Source: Candidatus Thermoplasmatota archaeon (GTDB taxonomy: Archaea > Thermoplasmatota > SW-10-69-26 > JACQPN01 > JAJPHT01). From it: DNA of 42,881 nt. The notes below the pieces were generated by a model. The model was not told the DNA's origin. It saw nothing but the letters and a program-made list of their open reading frames with translations, and ran no database searches. The translations under genes were made by a program, and so were the position numbers. The stretch spans positions 1 to 42,881 of the forward strand of contig DATLGO010000100.1 of the NCBI GenBank assembly GCA_035540375.1, written 5' to 3'. Shown here piece after piece: positions 34,937-42,770 of this stretch (the stretch's first letter is position 1; every line of letters starts with the position of its first letter).

Positions 34937-35557
34937 TCACCAGGCCCGCGAGACATCGAGCGCGTGATGCACCTCGACGAGCGCATCGCGCGACGGGTCC
35001 GAGAGCGTGAGGTCCGTGTGGCGCGCGATGTCCGCGAGCACGCGACGCGCCGCGGGGTCGCCGACGAGCCTCTCCACGAAATGCGCGTCGGGCGCGCCGA
35101 CGACGAGGAACGCGTCTTCGTCGCCCGCGAAGAGCGCCGCTTCGCTCGCCCCCGCCCCGAGGAACGGGTCGGCGCGCCAACCGAGGGCGGCCGCCCGGAA
35201 CGCCGCCGCGTGGCCCGGGAGGATGCGGAGGCCGAAGGCGAGCGGGATGCCTGCGCCCGCCGCGCCTTCGTGGAACGTCTCGGCGACGGCGAGGGACGCG
35301 GCGCGATCGGCCGAAAAATCGGAGTGGGCCGCCATGGCCTCGGCCGCCTTGCGCGTCTTCGAGGATTCGAAGAGGGCTTTCGCCGGCTCCTCGACCGCGC
35401 CTTCGAGGAGAAGCCACGCGGTCGATCCCTGGTAGAACAGGGCGAATCGGTCGAGCCCGACCTCCCGCGCGACGTCTTCCGTCAGCCCCACGGCGGCCTT
35501 GCGGAACGTGCCTTCCTCGCCCGGCCGCACGGCGATGCGGTAGAGACGGCGCGTCAT
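34937..35557 (-). CDS. Tandem alpha/beta-barrel-like protein, unknown
   Basis: The 206-residue protein appears to contain two related ferredoxin-like (dimeric alpha/beta barrel) halves. The first begins LYRIAVRPGEEGTFRKAAVG and ends GSTAWLLLEGA; the second begins IPLAFGLRILPGHAAAFRAA and ends DAFLVVGAPDA. This layout recalls rhamnose-mutarotase-like and ABM-type monooxygenase folds, but no catalytic motif is evident. ATG at 35557, 37 bp after the pelota stop, so it is probably the third gene of the rqcH-pelota operon. Confidence 0.68.
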   Translation of the reverse strand: MTRRLYRIAVRPGEEGTFRKAAVGLTEDVAREVGLDRFALFYQGSTAWLLLEGAVEEPAKALFESSKTRKAAEAMAAHSDFSADRAASLAVAETFHEGAAGAGIPLAFGLRILPGHAAAFRAAALGWRADPFLGAGASEAALFAGDEDAFLVVGAPDAHFVERLVGDPAARRVLADIARHTDLTLSDPSRDALVEVHHALDVSRAW

Positions 35558-35594
35558 GCGTCGGCGTCGGATGCGGCGATGCTTCAGCCTTGCC

Positions 35595-36662
35595 TCACGT
35601 TTCGAGGCGGTAGCGCAGGGTCGCGCCCGCGCCGCCGAGGGCCGCGAGCTTGAGGCCCGCCTCGTGGACGGCGCTCACGACGAGCGTGCGGCCGCCCGAG
35701 CGCTTCGCGAGCGCGAGCCATCGCTCCGCCGGTGTTTCGCCCTCGCCCCCGCCGCGCAGCATCGCGTCGGTGACGAGGAGCAGGTCGACGGCGCCCGCCT
35801 CGAGCGCGCGCTCTATCGCGACCGGACCGTAGGCGGCGGGCGCGTTCGTCGCGAGCGCCTCGAGGAAGCTCTCGACGGCGCGCGTCTCGAGCGCGACACG
35901 ATTCTCCTTCGCGACGCGGTCCACGACGCCGCGACGGATCGCCTCCTGCACGCCCGCCATGCCGGCCTGGCCCGTGCCCTCGACCGCGGCGCCCTTCACG
36001 AGGTCGGGCTGCTTCGCGCGGGCGTGGTCCATGAACCGCTCCTTCGCGAACCCCGGCCCGACGATCATGAGCGGCGAGCTCTCGCCCCGGTAGTCCCTGA
36101 GCGCGAGGAGGATCTCGTCGAAGAACGCCTCCTCGTCGCGTCCCGACGACGCGAAGCGCTTGCCGGACTGGTGGCCGACGATGTCCGCCATCTTCTGCAC
36201 GCCGTACTGGCGCAGGACCGCGACCACGGCCTCGTTCTCCTCGATCGCGAGGAAGGTGACGCGCGGCTTCTCGGTCGCGTCGATCGATTCCTTGAGGCGC
36301 AGGAGCTCGTGATCGCGCCAGCCGGACGGCTTCACGATCGCGAGGTCCACCCGCTCCTCGACGTTGAGGGTGTGGTACATGCCGAGGTCCTGCGGGCCCT
36401 CGACGATGGGGCCGAGCAGGCGAAGCCGGTTCGAGAACACGGCGAATTCGATCGTCTCCACGCGGATGGTGAGCGTCATCGTGCGCTTCTCGGCCTTGCC
36501 GGCGCGCGCCTTGTCCTTGTCTCCGAGATCGGGCGTGCGCTGCGTCACCGCCGTCGCGAGGTCGCCCTTCCGCACGATCTGCGCGAGATGGTAGAGATCG
36601 TCCATCGAGTCGGGACGCACGCGGACGAGGTTCGCCTGCGCGTCCTGATGGAGGATCCTCAT
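35595..36662 (-). CDS. pelA: Archaeal Pelota (Dom34), ribosome rescue factor
   Basis: aPelota enters the A site of stalled ribosomes and, with ABCE1, splits them. The 355-residue protein has the three eRF1-like domains: Sm-fold N-terminal domain (1-130, MRILHQDAQANLVRVRP, then MTLTIRVETIEF and LGPIVEGP), central domain (about 131-250, HELLRLKESID, VTFLAIEENEA) and C-terminal domain (255-350, GPVAIERALEAGAVDLLLVTD). There is no GGQ motif, as expected for Pelota. Start ATG at 36662 overlaps the rqcH stop (ATGA), so the two ribosome-rescue genes are coupled. Confidence 0.96.
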   Translation of the reverse strand: MRILHQDAQANLVRVRPDSMDDLYHLAQIVRKGDLATAVTQRTPDLGDKDKARAGKAEKRTMTLTIRVETIEFAVFSNRLRLLGPIVEGPQDLGMYHTLNVEERVDLAIVKPSGWRDHELLRLKESIDATEKPRVTFLAIEENEAVVAVLRQYGVQKMADIVGHQSGKRFASSGRDEEAFFDEILLALRDYRGESSPLMIVGPGFAKERFMDHARAKQPDLVKGAAVEGTGQAGMAGVQEAIRRGVVDRVAKENRVALETRAVESFLEALATNAPAAYGPVAIERALEAGAVDLLLVTDAMLRGGGEGETPAERWLALAKRSGGRTLVVSAVHEAGLKLAALGGAGATLRYRLET

Positions 36663-38671
36663 GCGTCGACTCCCTGCGAGGCGACGACGCGGAGCGGCCC
36701 GGGCGGCAGGAGCGGCTGGATCTCCTCGACGGGCACGTCGAAGACCTTCGAGAGCGCGTTCGCGAGGTCGTTCGCGCCGCGCTCGCCGGGCTCGATCTCC
36801 AGCCACCGCTTCGCGCGCGTCTTCACCGCGGGCGGCGGTCCGCCCATGATCTTGCGGACGCCGTCGATCTCGACCTCGCCGACCGCGAGGCGGACGGAAT
36901 GGTTCGCGTAGTTGCGCTTGCCGCGGATGATGAAGGCGCCCTTCGCGAGGAATTCGCCCGGGTTGGGCGTGCGCGACACCTGGGTCGGCGCGACCCAGTA
37001 GGCGTCCCCCGAGGCGAGGCCCGAGGCCCACGCCTTCGACATCGACACGGCGAAGGCCCCCGCCTCCGCGAGCGCCGCGTCGGAAACCCCGCCTTCGGCG
37101 TCCGCCTTCACGACAACGCTCGGCGCCCCGTGGATGTCGGCGTGCACGTAGCGATCGGCGTCGCCGAGGTGCTTCTTCACGAGCTTCTCGTTCGAGGACG
37201 CGTCGCGGCCGCCGAGGACGAGGTGGCCCGTGCTCGCGAGGAACCAGCGGTAGCCTTCGTACCAGAAGCGTTTCGTCGCCTTCGGCTTCGTGCGCGCGCG
37301 CTCGACCTCCGCGAGCACCTTCGCGCCCTCGGCTTCGAGGCGCCGCTTCTTGTCCTCCGTCATCGCGAGCGCGGTCGCGGCGCCCGCGAGCTTCTCGCGC
37401 GCCTTCTTCGCGCGCTCGTAGCAGGCTTCGGCGTTCTCCTGGACGCTCTTCGTGAGGTCGACCTTCACCCGCATCGGCCTTCCCTCGTAGTCCTCGACCG
37501 CGAGGGTCGCGGTGCCGTCGGCCGGATTCACCGATTCGATGGTCTTCGCGTCGGGGTGGCCGGCCTTGCGCGCCTCCTTGAGCTTGGCCTGCACGTCGGG
37601 CCAGCCGGACGCGCGCGCGGCCTCGATGAGCTTCGTCGCCACGCGCGAGACGACGTCGAAGTGCGCGTAGAGAAGGTCGCCCTTCTCGCGGTATTCGACG
37701 CCTTCGCGCTCGAACTTCTCGACCGCGGCCTTCTGGACCGCGAGCATGCGGTCGAGGCGGGCGCGCTCCTCGTTGAGCTTCTTCACGCGCGGGTCGACGC
37801 GTTCGATCACGGAGGGCGCGCCGAAGTAGGCGTCGAGCGCGTCGTTGAACGTCGGGAACGTCTCGACCTCGGCGCCCTCGTGCTCGGCGAGGCGAAGCGG
37901 CGCGACGTCCACCTTCTTGCCTTTCCGCTTGACGAGCACCGGCTCGAGCTCGCCGCGCTCGAACCGCGCGACGATGGCCTTGAGCGCGGCGAAGAGCGCC
38001 TCCTCGGCCTCGGGCGCGAGCTCCGCGACAGGCGTGTTCTTCGCGACGCCCGCGCGGGCGCAGATCTCCTCGGCCCATTGTCCGCCGAGGTTCAGCTCGG
38101 TCGCGAGCGTGCGAACGGCGTCGCTCGTGGATCCGCGGACCTTCTCGCGGAAGGCTTCGCGCGTGATCGTGAAGGGGTCGATGCGCTCGGGCGGAAAGAC
38201 GAGGTCGGCCCCCGGGCGGATCTCGCGCGTCGCCCACGACTGGTGGCTCAACGGGACGATGATCTTCCCGCCTTTCGACAGGATCAGGTTGCCGTCGCTG
38301 AAGAACTCGAGGACGAGCGTGAAGACGCCCTCCTTGCGCTCGATCTCGATCTCGAGGACGCGGTCGAAGGCGTGCTGGCGGATGCCGATCACGCGCCCCC
38401 CGGAGAGATGGCGCCGCAGCGACATCGCGAACGGCGGCGGCTCGGCCGGGTTCTCGCGCGGGGTGCGCGTCAGGCACGCCCAGCGGCCGACGGCGACCGC
38501 GAGCTCGCGCTTCGTCGTGTCGTCGTCCGCGACCGCCCCCGAGGAGAGCCGGAAGCGCAGGAGCACCTCCTGGCGGGCCGGCTGGAACGCCTTGTCGAAG
38601 CGGCCGCCGACGAGCTGGCTCAGCTCGAGGGCAAGGGCCCGCACGTCGAAGGCGTTCATCTCCTCCTTCAT
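36659..38671 (-). CDS. rqcH: RqcH/NEMF (NFACT) ribosome quality-control protein
   Basis: RqcH-type proteins bind 60S/50S-tRNA-peptide complexes and direct alanine tailing of stalled chains. The 670-residue protein begins MKEEMNAFDVRALALELSQL, with the NFACT-N domain (through about 200), a middle helical-coiled-coil part (about 300-480: KKLNEERARLDRMLAVQKAA) and the NFACT-R (DUF814) domain: FWYEGYRWFLASTGHLVLGG, DRYVHADIHGAPSVVVKA, AYWVAPTQVSRTPNPGEFLA. ATG 38671 or 38659 are both possible; the first is used because the second leaves no room for a ribosome-binding site. It heads an operon with pelota (4-nt overlap). Confidence 0.95.
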   Translation of the reverse strand: MKEEMNAFDVRALALELSQLVGGRFDKAFQPARQEVLLRFRLSSGAVADDDTTKRELAVAVGRWACLTRTPRENPAEPPPFAMSLRRHLSGGRVIGIRQHAFDRVLEIEIERKEGVFTLVLEFFSDGNLILSKGGKIIVPLSHQSWATREIRPGADLVFPPERIDPFTITREAFREKVRGSTSDAVRTLATELNLGGQWAEEICARAGVAKNTPVAELAPEAEEALFAALKAIVARFERGELEPVLVKRKGKKVDVAPLRLAEHEGAEVETFPTFNDALDAYFGAPSVIERVDPRVKKLNEERARLDRMLAVQKAAVEKFEREGVEYREKGDLLYAHFDVVSRVATKLIEAARASGWPDVQAKLKEARKAGHPDAKTIESVNPADGTATLAVEDYEGRPMRVKVDLTKSVQENAEACYERAKKAREKLAGAATALAMTEDKKRRLEAEGAKVLAEVERARTKPKATKRFWYEGYRWFLASTGHLVLGGRDASSNEKLVKKHLGDADRYVHADIHGAPSVVVKADAEGGVSDAALAEAGAFAVSMSKAWASGLASGDAYWVAPTQVSRTPNPGEFLAKGAFIIRGKRNYANHSVRLAVGEVEIDGVRKIMGGPPPAVKTRAKRWLEIEPGERGANDLANALSKVFDVPVEEIQPLLPPGPLRVVASQGVDA

Positions 38672-38711
38672 GGGCGGGCGTAGAAGGGGGGACGGCAAGA
38701 AGGTTTGGAGA

Positions 38712-38906
38712 TCAGGCGGACACGCGACGCCCCGCGCGCGCGAACGCGGCGAGCGCCGCGGCGAGGTCGTCGAGGCACGCGTCGGGGACGTAGAGCTCCT
38801 GTCCCCCGCGGCGCACGAGGCGCACGCCGCCCGCGCGCGATTCGACGAGGACCGTCTCGTTCCCGTGGCCGACGACCTGCTTTCCGACGAGGAGGGTGGT
38901 GGACAT
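38712..38906 (-). CDS. Small unknown protein, 64 residues
   Basis: MSTTLLVGKQVVGHGNETVL starts a short beta-rich protein ending in an Ala-rich helix (DDLAAALAAFARAGRR). No family is recognised. The ATG at 38906 gives a well-formed N-terminus. It is 40 bp upstream of rqcH on the same strand and could be the operon's leader gene. Confidence 0.6.
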   Translation of the reverse strand: MSTTLLVGKQVVGHGNETVLVESRAGGVRLVRRGGQELYVPDACLDDLAAALAAFARAGRRVSA

Positions 38907-39025
38907 GCGCGTCCCTCGGATGCCGGGCCACCAACCGCGCGCGTCAAGACCGTCGCGGCGGGGGTAGGGAGAAAGTGCCCGGCCGGGAAGGGCAGGGTTT
39001 AGGCTCCCTCGGCCGATGCGGCCGC

Positions 39026-39544
39026 ATGCCCTCCTCGCTTCCCGGCAAGGAGCTTCCGACCGACCCCGGCGACAATCCATGCTGGGTGTGCGGGCCGCGC
39101 AACCCCCTCGGCCTCCGCCTGAGGATGTTCGACGACGGGAAGGTCGTCCGCGCCCGGGCGGAGCTCGACGACCGCTACTGCGGCTGGCCCGGCACCGTCC
39201 TCGAGGGGGTCGTGTACGCGGCGATGGACGACGTCCTCTACTGGACGGCGTGGGCGCGGCTCCGGGAGCTCGTCCACACGGACGGCAAGCCCGAGGTCGC
39301 GTTCCCGGGCCGCGTGCGCACGAACGAGCCCTTCGTCATCGAAGCCCTCCACGTGGGCGCGCTCGCGGACGGGTGGCACCGCTTCGAGGCCGTCGTGCTC
39401 CAGCGGGAGACGGCGCAGGCGCGCATGGCGGTCCGCGCGCGGCTGCGCACCGTCGACGAGCTGAAGGCGCTCCTCGAGCTGCCCGACATGCCCCGCAGCC
39501 TCCAGGGGGACCTCGAGGCTGCGCTCGCGGCGCGCGGGTCCTGA
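39026..39544 (+). CDS. Hotdog-fold thioesterase-like protein
   Basis: The 172-residue protein has the signature CWVCGPRNPLGLRLRMF (19-35), GWPGTVLEGVVYAAMDDVLYW and AQARMAVRARLRTV of the PaaI-like hotdog family (relatives are acyl-CoA thioesterases). The usual catalytic Asp/Glu is within the DD of the central helix. ATG 39026 is 26 nt from the TATA-like GTTTAGG (38997-39003), giving a leaderless mRNA. Substrate unknown. The stop is 3 bp from the convergent secreted-protein gene. Confidence 0.85.
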   Translation: MPSSLPGKELPTDPGDNPCWVCGPRNPLGLRLRMFDDGKVVRARAELDDRYCGWPGTVLEGVVYAAMDDVLYWTAWARLRELVHTDGKPEVAFPGRVRTNEPFVIEALHVGALADGWHRFEAVVLQRETAQARMAVRARLRTVDELKALLELPDMPRSLQGDLEAALAARGS

Positions 39545-39547
39545 CCC

Positions 39548-40720
39548 TCACGGGCAGATCTGGCGCCACGAGTTGATCCACGTGTTGTAGAAGTTGTCCT
39601 GGCCATTCCACGTGTACTCGCGCCACTCAGCCTTGTTCGTGAAGGGGATGTAGAGACACTGCCCCTGGGTGGTGCGGACCGTGAAGCCCGGATACGTGGA
39701 CATCTGGTACGTCGTGGGCCCGCCGCCGTAGTCGAAGTCGTGGCGGACGTAGACGTCGCTGTACTGCGTGTTCGAGGCCTGGGCGACGCCCATGGACTCG
39801 ATGTAGTACGACCAGCTGAGGAGGTCCGTGAGGACCGCGCCGTGCGTGCCGCTGCGCGGGCCGACGGCGACCGAGAGCGTCGAGCCGCCGCTCGCGTAGG
39901 CGTTCGCGGGACCCCAGTCGACGAGGAGGTGCGAGCCGGGGTTGTAGTAGTTCACGTCGGACGTCATCCACGTGGTCGACGTGCGCCACTCGGTCCAATA
40001 GAGGTTGTAACCGGGGTTCGTGAGCGTCTCCATGTCGACGTTCCACCAATCGTAGGTGGAGGATCCGTCGGCGTTGTTCTGGTAGAAGCGGGCCGAGTAG
40101 CAGAGCTTGCCGTACGGCTCCAGCTCGTAACAGAAGGAGGCGGTCTGCTTGAGGGTCCAGTGCGCGGCGTGCGCCTGCGCCGTCCCGGTGGTCGTGCGCT
40201 CGGCGAGGGCGTGGCCCTCGAACCAGGCGACGGCGTCCGAGGCGAACTTCGCCGCGCGGATCTGCGGCGTGGCGTACGCGTGCGTGTAGGTCGCGATCGT
40301 GCCGGATGCGAGGACCGCGTAGGCCTTGCCGGCGTGGGCGGGCAGCGGGCGGCCCTCGGCGTCCATCGGGACGTCGCCCGAGGGGGAGACGCCGAGGTAG
40401 CCGTCAACCGAGCCGTCCGTGACGGCGAGGAGACGGTTCGACGCGAAGGCGGAGCCGAGGACTTCGCGGGCGCGGCCGCGGGCCTCGAGCTTCTCGACAG
40501 CGTCGGCGGTCAGGAGGAGACCCTTGTACTTCGAGACGGAGGTCCGCGTGAGCGTCGCCGGATCGACCTTCTCGGTCTTGCGACCCTTGACGTTCACGGC
40601 GTCCGAGACGCCATAGATGGACGAGTCCTCGTTCGCGCCGGCGGCCGGGAACTGGAACGCGGCGACGAGGAGCCCGATGGCGACCGCGGCCCAGAGGCCA
40701 CGGAGGTTCGTGGTTCGCAT
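39548..40720 (-). CDS. Secreted protein of unknown function
   Basis: The 390-residue protein has a signal peptide (1-30, LLVAAFQFPAAGAN), an N-terminal region of about 100 residues, and a Trp/Tyr-rich beta region (about 190-380) with Cys-containing motifs (FCYELEPYGKLCYS, GQCLYIPF, RQICP), likely disulfide-linked. Aromatic residues are abundant, as in carbohydrate-binding or surface-adhesion domains, but no family is recognised. The start ATG at 40720 is preceded by GGGGGCAAC. TATA box CTTTTATG (40789-40796) gives a leader of about 48 nt. It is divergent from the beta-helix regulator. Confidence 0.78.
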   Translation of the reverse strand: MRTTNLRGLWAAVAIGLLVAAFQFPAAGANEDSSIYGVSDAVNVKGRKTEKVDPATLTRTSVSKYKGLLLTADAVEKLEARGRAREVLGSAFASNRLLAVTDGSVDGYLGVSPSGDVPMDAEGRPLPAHAGKAYAVLASGTIATYTHAYATPQIRAAKFASDAVAWFEGHALAERTTTGTAQAHAAHWTLKQTASFCYELEPYGKLCYSARFYQNNADGSSTYDWWNVDMETLTNPGYNLYWTEWRTSTTWMTSDVNYYNPGSHLLVDWGPANAYASGGSTLSVAVGPRSGTHGAVLTDLLSWSYYIESMGVAQASNTQYSDVYVRHDFDYGGGPTTYQMSTYPGFTVRTTQGQCLYIPFTNKAEWREYTWNGQDNFYNTWINSWRQICP

Positions 40721-40788
40721 CTGATGTTGCCCCCAATACGAGCCCACCCGGGATCCGGGCGAGCAAGCATGGATACTTCCCGGGGGAG

Positions 40789-40878
40789 CATAAAAGCCTT
40801 CTCAGCCAAGTTCTAGACATACCCCGCATTTGACAGGCTTTTTGATCGTCAAAAGGGTGCATGACAAAGTGCATATGG
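40789..40878. promoter_or_regulatory. Divergent promoter with palindrome and direct repeats
   Basis: Minus-strand TATA box CTTTTATG (40789-40796) serves the secreted-protein gene. Plus-strand catatgg (40872-40878), centred 26 nt before the ATG at 40901, serves the regulator (leaderless). Between them lies a perfect palindrome, TTTTGA-tcg-TCAAAA (40840-40854), then two GTGCAT copies (40857-40862 and 40869-40874). These are good candidate binding sites for the tandem winged helices of the regulator, which would then control both genes; the link is inferred. Confidence 0.55.
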
Positions 40879-40900
40879 CCCGCTCGCCTACCTGAGGGCC

Positions 40901-42658
40901 ATGGTAGGCCGCTCGCTGCGACGGACCGGATGGACCGTCGCCCTGGCCCTTCTGACGATGATCGCCCTCGTGGGACCCGCCGGGGCCCAGACCGGTTCAG
41001 GTCGCGCAACGCTGAGCGGCCCGATCGAGCTGGCGCAGGACCTCGTCGTCGGGTCGGGCGAGACCCTCGTCATCGCGCCCGGCGCGACGCTGACGGGCCC
41101 CGGCGCCCTCGTCGTGCACGGCGTCCTCGTCATGGACGGCACGGCCCAGAAGCCCATCACCTCCGCCGTCCAGGTCCGCCTGCTCTCCCACGCGGCCGAG
41201 ACCTCGACGATCCGCCACACGCGCTTCTTCGACGTCCCCGGCGACGCGGTCGTCCTCCTCGAGGGCGCCCTCGTGATCGAGCACGCGCGCTTCGAAGGCG
41301 CCGGATCCGGCGTGCGCGCGACGCCCACGGAAACCTCGACCCTCACGATCACCGACAGCCTGTTCTCGACCCTTGCCGGCCATGCGGTCGCGCTCGCGGG
41401 CCCCATCGAGGCGACCCTCGCGTCCAACGTCTTCGACGGCAATGGACGCGGCCTCGTCGCGACGCTCGACGCGCCCGGCGCCATCGTGGCGCGCGGGAGC
41501 ACCTTCGAGCGCAACGGCCAGGACGTGACCGCGACCGTCGCCGCCGCGACGGGCGGGGGCGCCACGCTCCTCCTCGCGGACAACGTCTTCAAGGGCATCC
41601 GCGCCACGGACCTGGGCGTCTCGCGCGATCACGCCGCGATCAGCGTCCAGTCCGACCTGCGCGCCCCCGCCGGCGCCTCGGCCCCGGCGGCCGAGGTCCG
41701 CCTCGTGAACAACCTCATCGCCGCGAACCCCATCGGCGTCCACCTGAGCGGCGCGGGCTTCCGCTTCGCAAGCGACCGCGACGTGTACGCGGGCAACGCG
41801 ATCGGCCTCTCCGCGTACCTCTCGCAGGGCGCGGTCGCGAACGCGACGTTCACGAGCACGAAGTACGACCTCCACCTCCCCGGCCCCGCGACCGCGCTCG
41901 CGATCCGCGACAGCGCCTTCGACCCGTCGAAGGTCCACGTCGAAGGCCAGGGCGTCGCCGTCACGGACATCGCGGGCGAGATCCGCGCGGTCGTGGTGGC
42001 GACGGCCGTCACGGGCGGCGCGCTCGCGACGCTCTTCATCACGCTCACCGACGCGGGCCGTCAGCTCGCGTTCCGCGTGGCGCTGCCGTTCTACACGCGC
42101 ATCCAGGCGAACGACCTCCTCGCGCACGACAAGCGCCGCAAGATCCTCGATTACATCGCCGCGAACCCCGGCATCCACATGCGCCGCATCGGACGCGCGC
42201 TCGAACTCTCGTACGGCACGCTCTCGTACCACCTGTACCGCCTCGAGCGCGAGGGCATCCTCACGACGCAGGAGTCCGGCCTCTTCAAGCGCTACTACAC
42301 GGCCGCCGGCCGCCCGCGCGAGGCGGCGCGCGAGGCCCCGCCCGTCGCGGCGCTCCGCAAGATCGAGCGCGACGTGTTCGAGGACATCGCCGCGAACCCC
42401 GGCTCGACGCAGGCGCGCATCGCCGAGCGCCTCGGCCTCTCGCGCCAGGCGCTCCACTACCACATCAAGAAGCTCGAGCGCATGGGCTACATCTCGAAGG
42501 TCGCGCAGGGCCGAGAGACGTACTGCTACCCGAAGTCGCCCGACGGCGCGCCCCTCCTCGGCGATGCCGGCCAGGCGCCGCGGCTCCACAGCGACGAGCC
42601 GACGCCCGCGCCGCCCGCGGCGCTGCCCCGCCCCGCACAGAAGAACGAGGACGCCTGA
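40901..42658 (+). CDS. Transmembrane one-component regulator: extracellular beta-helix plus two winged helices
   Basis: The 585-residue protein has a signal peptide (1-29), an extracytoplasmic right-handed beta-helix of the NosD/CASH style (about 40-350; repeated NVF/SLF/STF-type turns such as TDSLFSTLAGHAVALAG and ASNVFDGNGRGLVATLD), one transmembrane helix (361-383), then two cytoplasmic winged helices (405-468, RRKILDYIAANPGIHMRRIGRALELSYG; 483-545, VFEDIAANPGSTQARIAERL) and a disordered Pro/Ala tail. It is thus a membrane-bound transcription factor that could sense a surface polymer or sugar. ATG 40901 is leaderless. Similar double winged-helix tails occur in archaeal membrane regulators, but pairing with a beta-helix is unusual. 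Confidence 0.9.
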   Translation: MVGRSLRRTGWTVALALLTMIALVGPAGAQTGSGRATLSGPIELAQDLVVGSGETLVIAPGATLTGPGALVVHGVLVMDGTAQKPITSAVQVRLLSHAAETSTIRHTRFFDVPGDAVVLLEGALVIEHARFEGAGSGVRATPTETSTLTITDSLFSTLAGHAVALAGPIEATLASNVFDGNGRGLVATLDAPGAIVARGSTFERNGQDVTATVAAATGGGATLLLADNVFKGIRATDLGVSRDHAAISVQSDLRAPAGASAPAAEVRLVNNLIAANPIGVHLSGAGFRFASDRDVYAGNAIGLSAYLSQGAVANATFTSTKYDLHLPGPATALAIRDSAFDPSKVHVEGQGVAVTDIAGEIRAVVVATAVTGGALATLFITLTDAGRQLAFRVALPFYTRIQANDLLAHDKRRKILDYIAANPGIHMRRIGRALELSYGTLSYHLYRLEREGILTTQESGLFKRYYTAAGRPREAAREAPPVAALRKIERDVFEDIAANPGSTQARIAERLGLSRQALHYHIKKLERMGYISKVAQGRETYCYPKSPDGAPLLGDAGQAPRLHSDEPTPAPPAALPRPAQKNEDA

Positions 42659-42660
42659 TC

Positions 42661-42682
42661 CTGTCGCCCACGCGGGCGACAG
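42661..42682 (+). terminator. Hairpin after the regulator gene
   Basis: CTGTCGCCC and GGGCGACAG form a 9-bp stem with a 4-nt loop acgc, right after the TGA at 42656-42658. No T run follows, so termination is not certain; it may only stabilise the 3' end. It overlaps the first arm of the inverted repeat described above. Confidence 0.45.
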
Positions 42683-42734
42683 CGGAAGGTTGACTCCCGA
42701 AGGCCGGTCGCAGAGCCGGTCTTCGGAGAAACCC

Positions 42735-42740
42735 TTTATA
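42735..42740 (+). promoter_or_regulatory. TATA box of the terminal secreted-protein gene
   Basis: TTTATA within ccctttatagcc, 31 nt upstream of the ATG at 42771, a near-consensus archaeal TATA box. Confidence 0.6.
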
Positions 42741-42770
42741 GCCTGACGCGGAAGCCCGGCCGGCTGTTCC

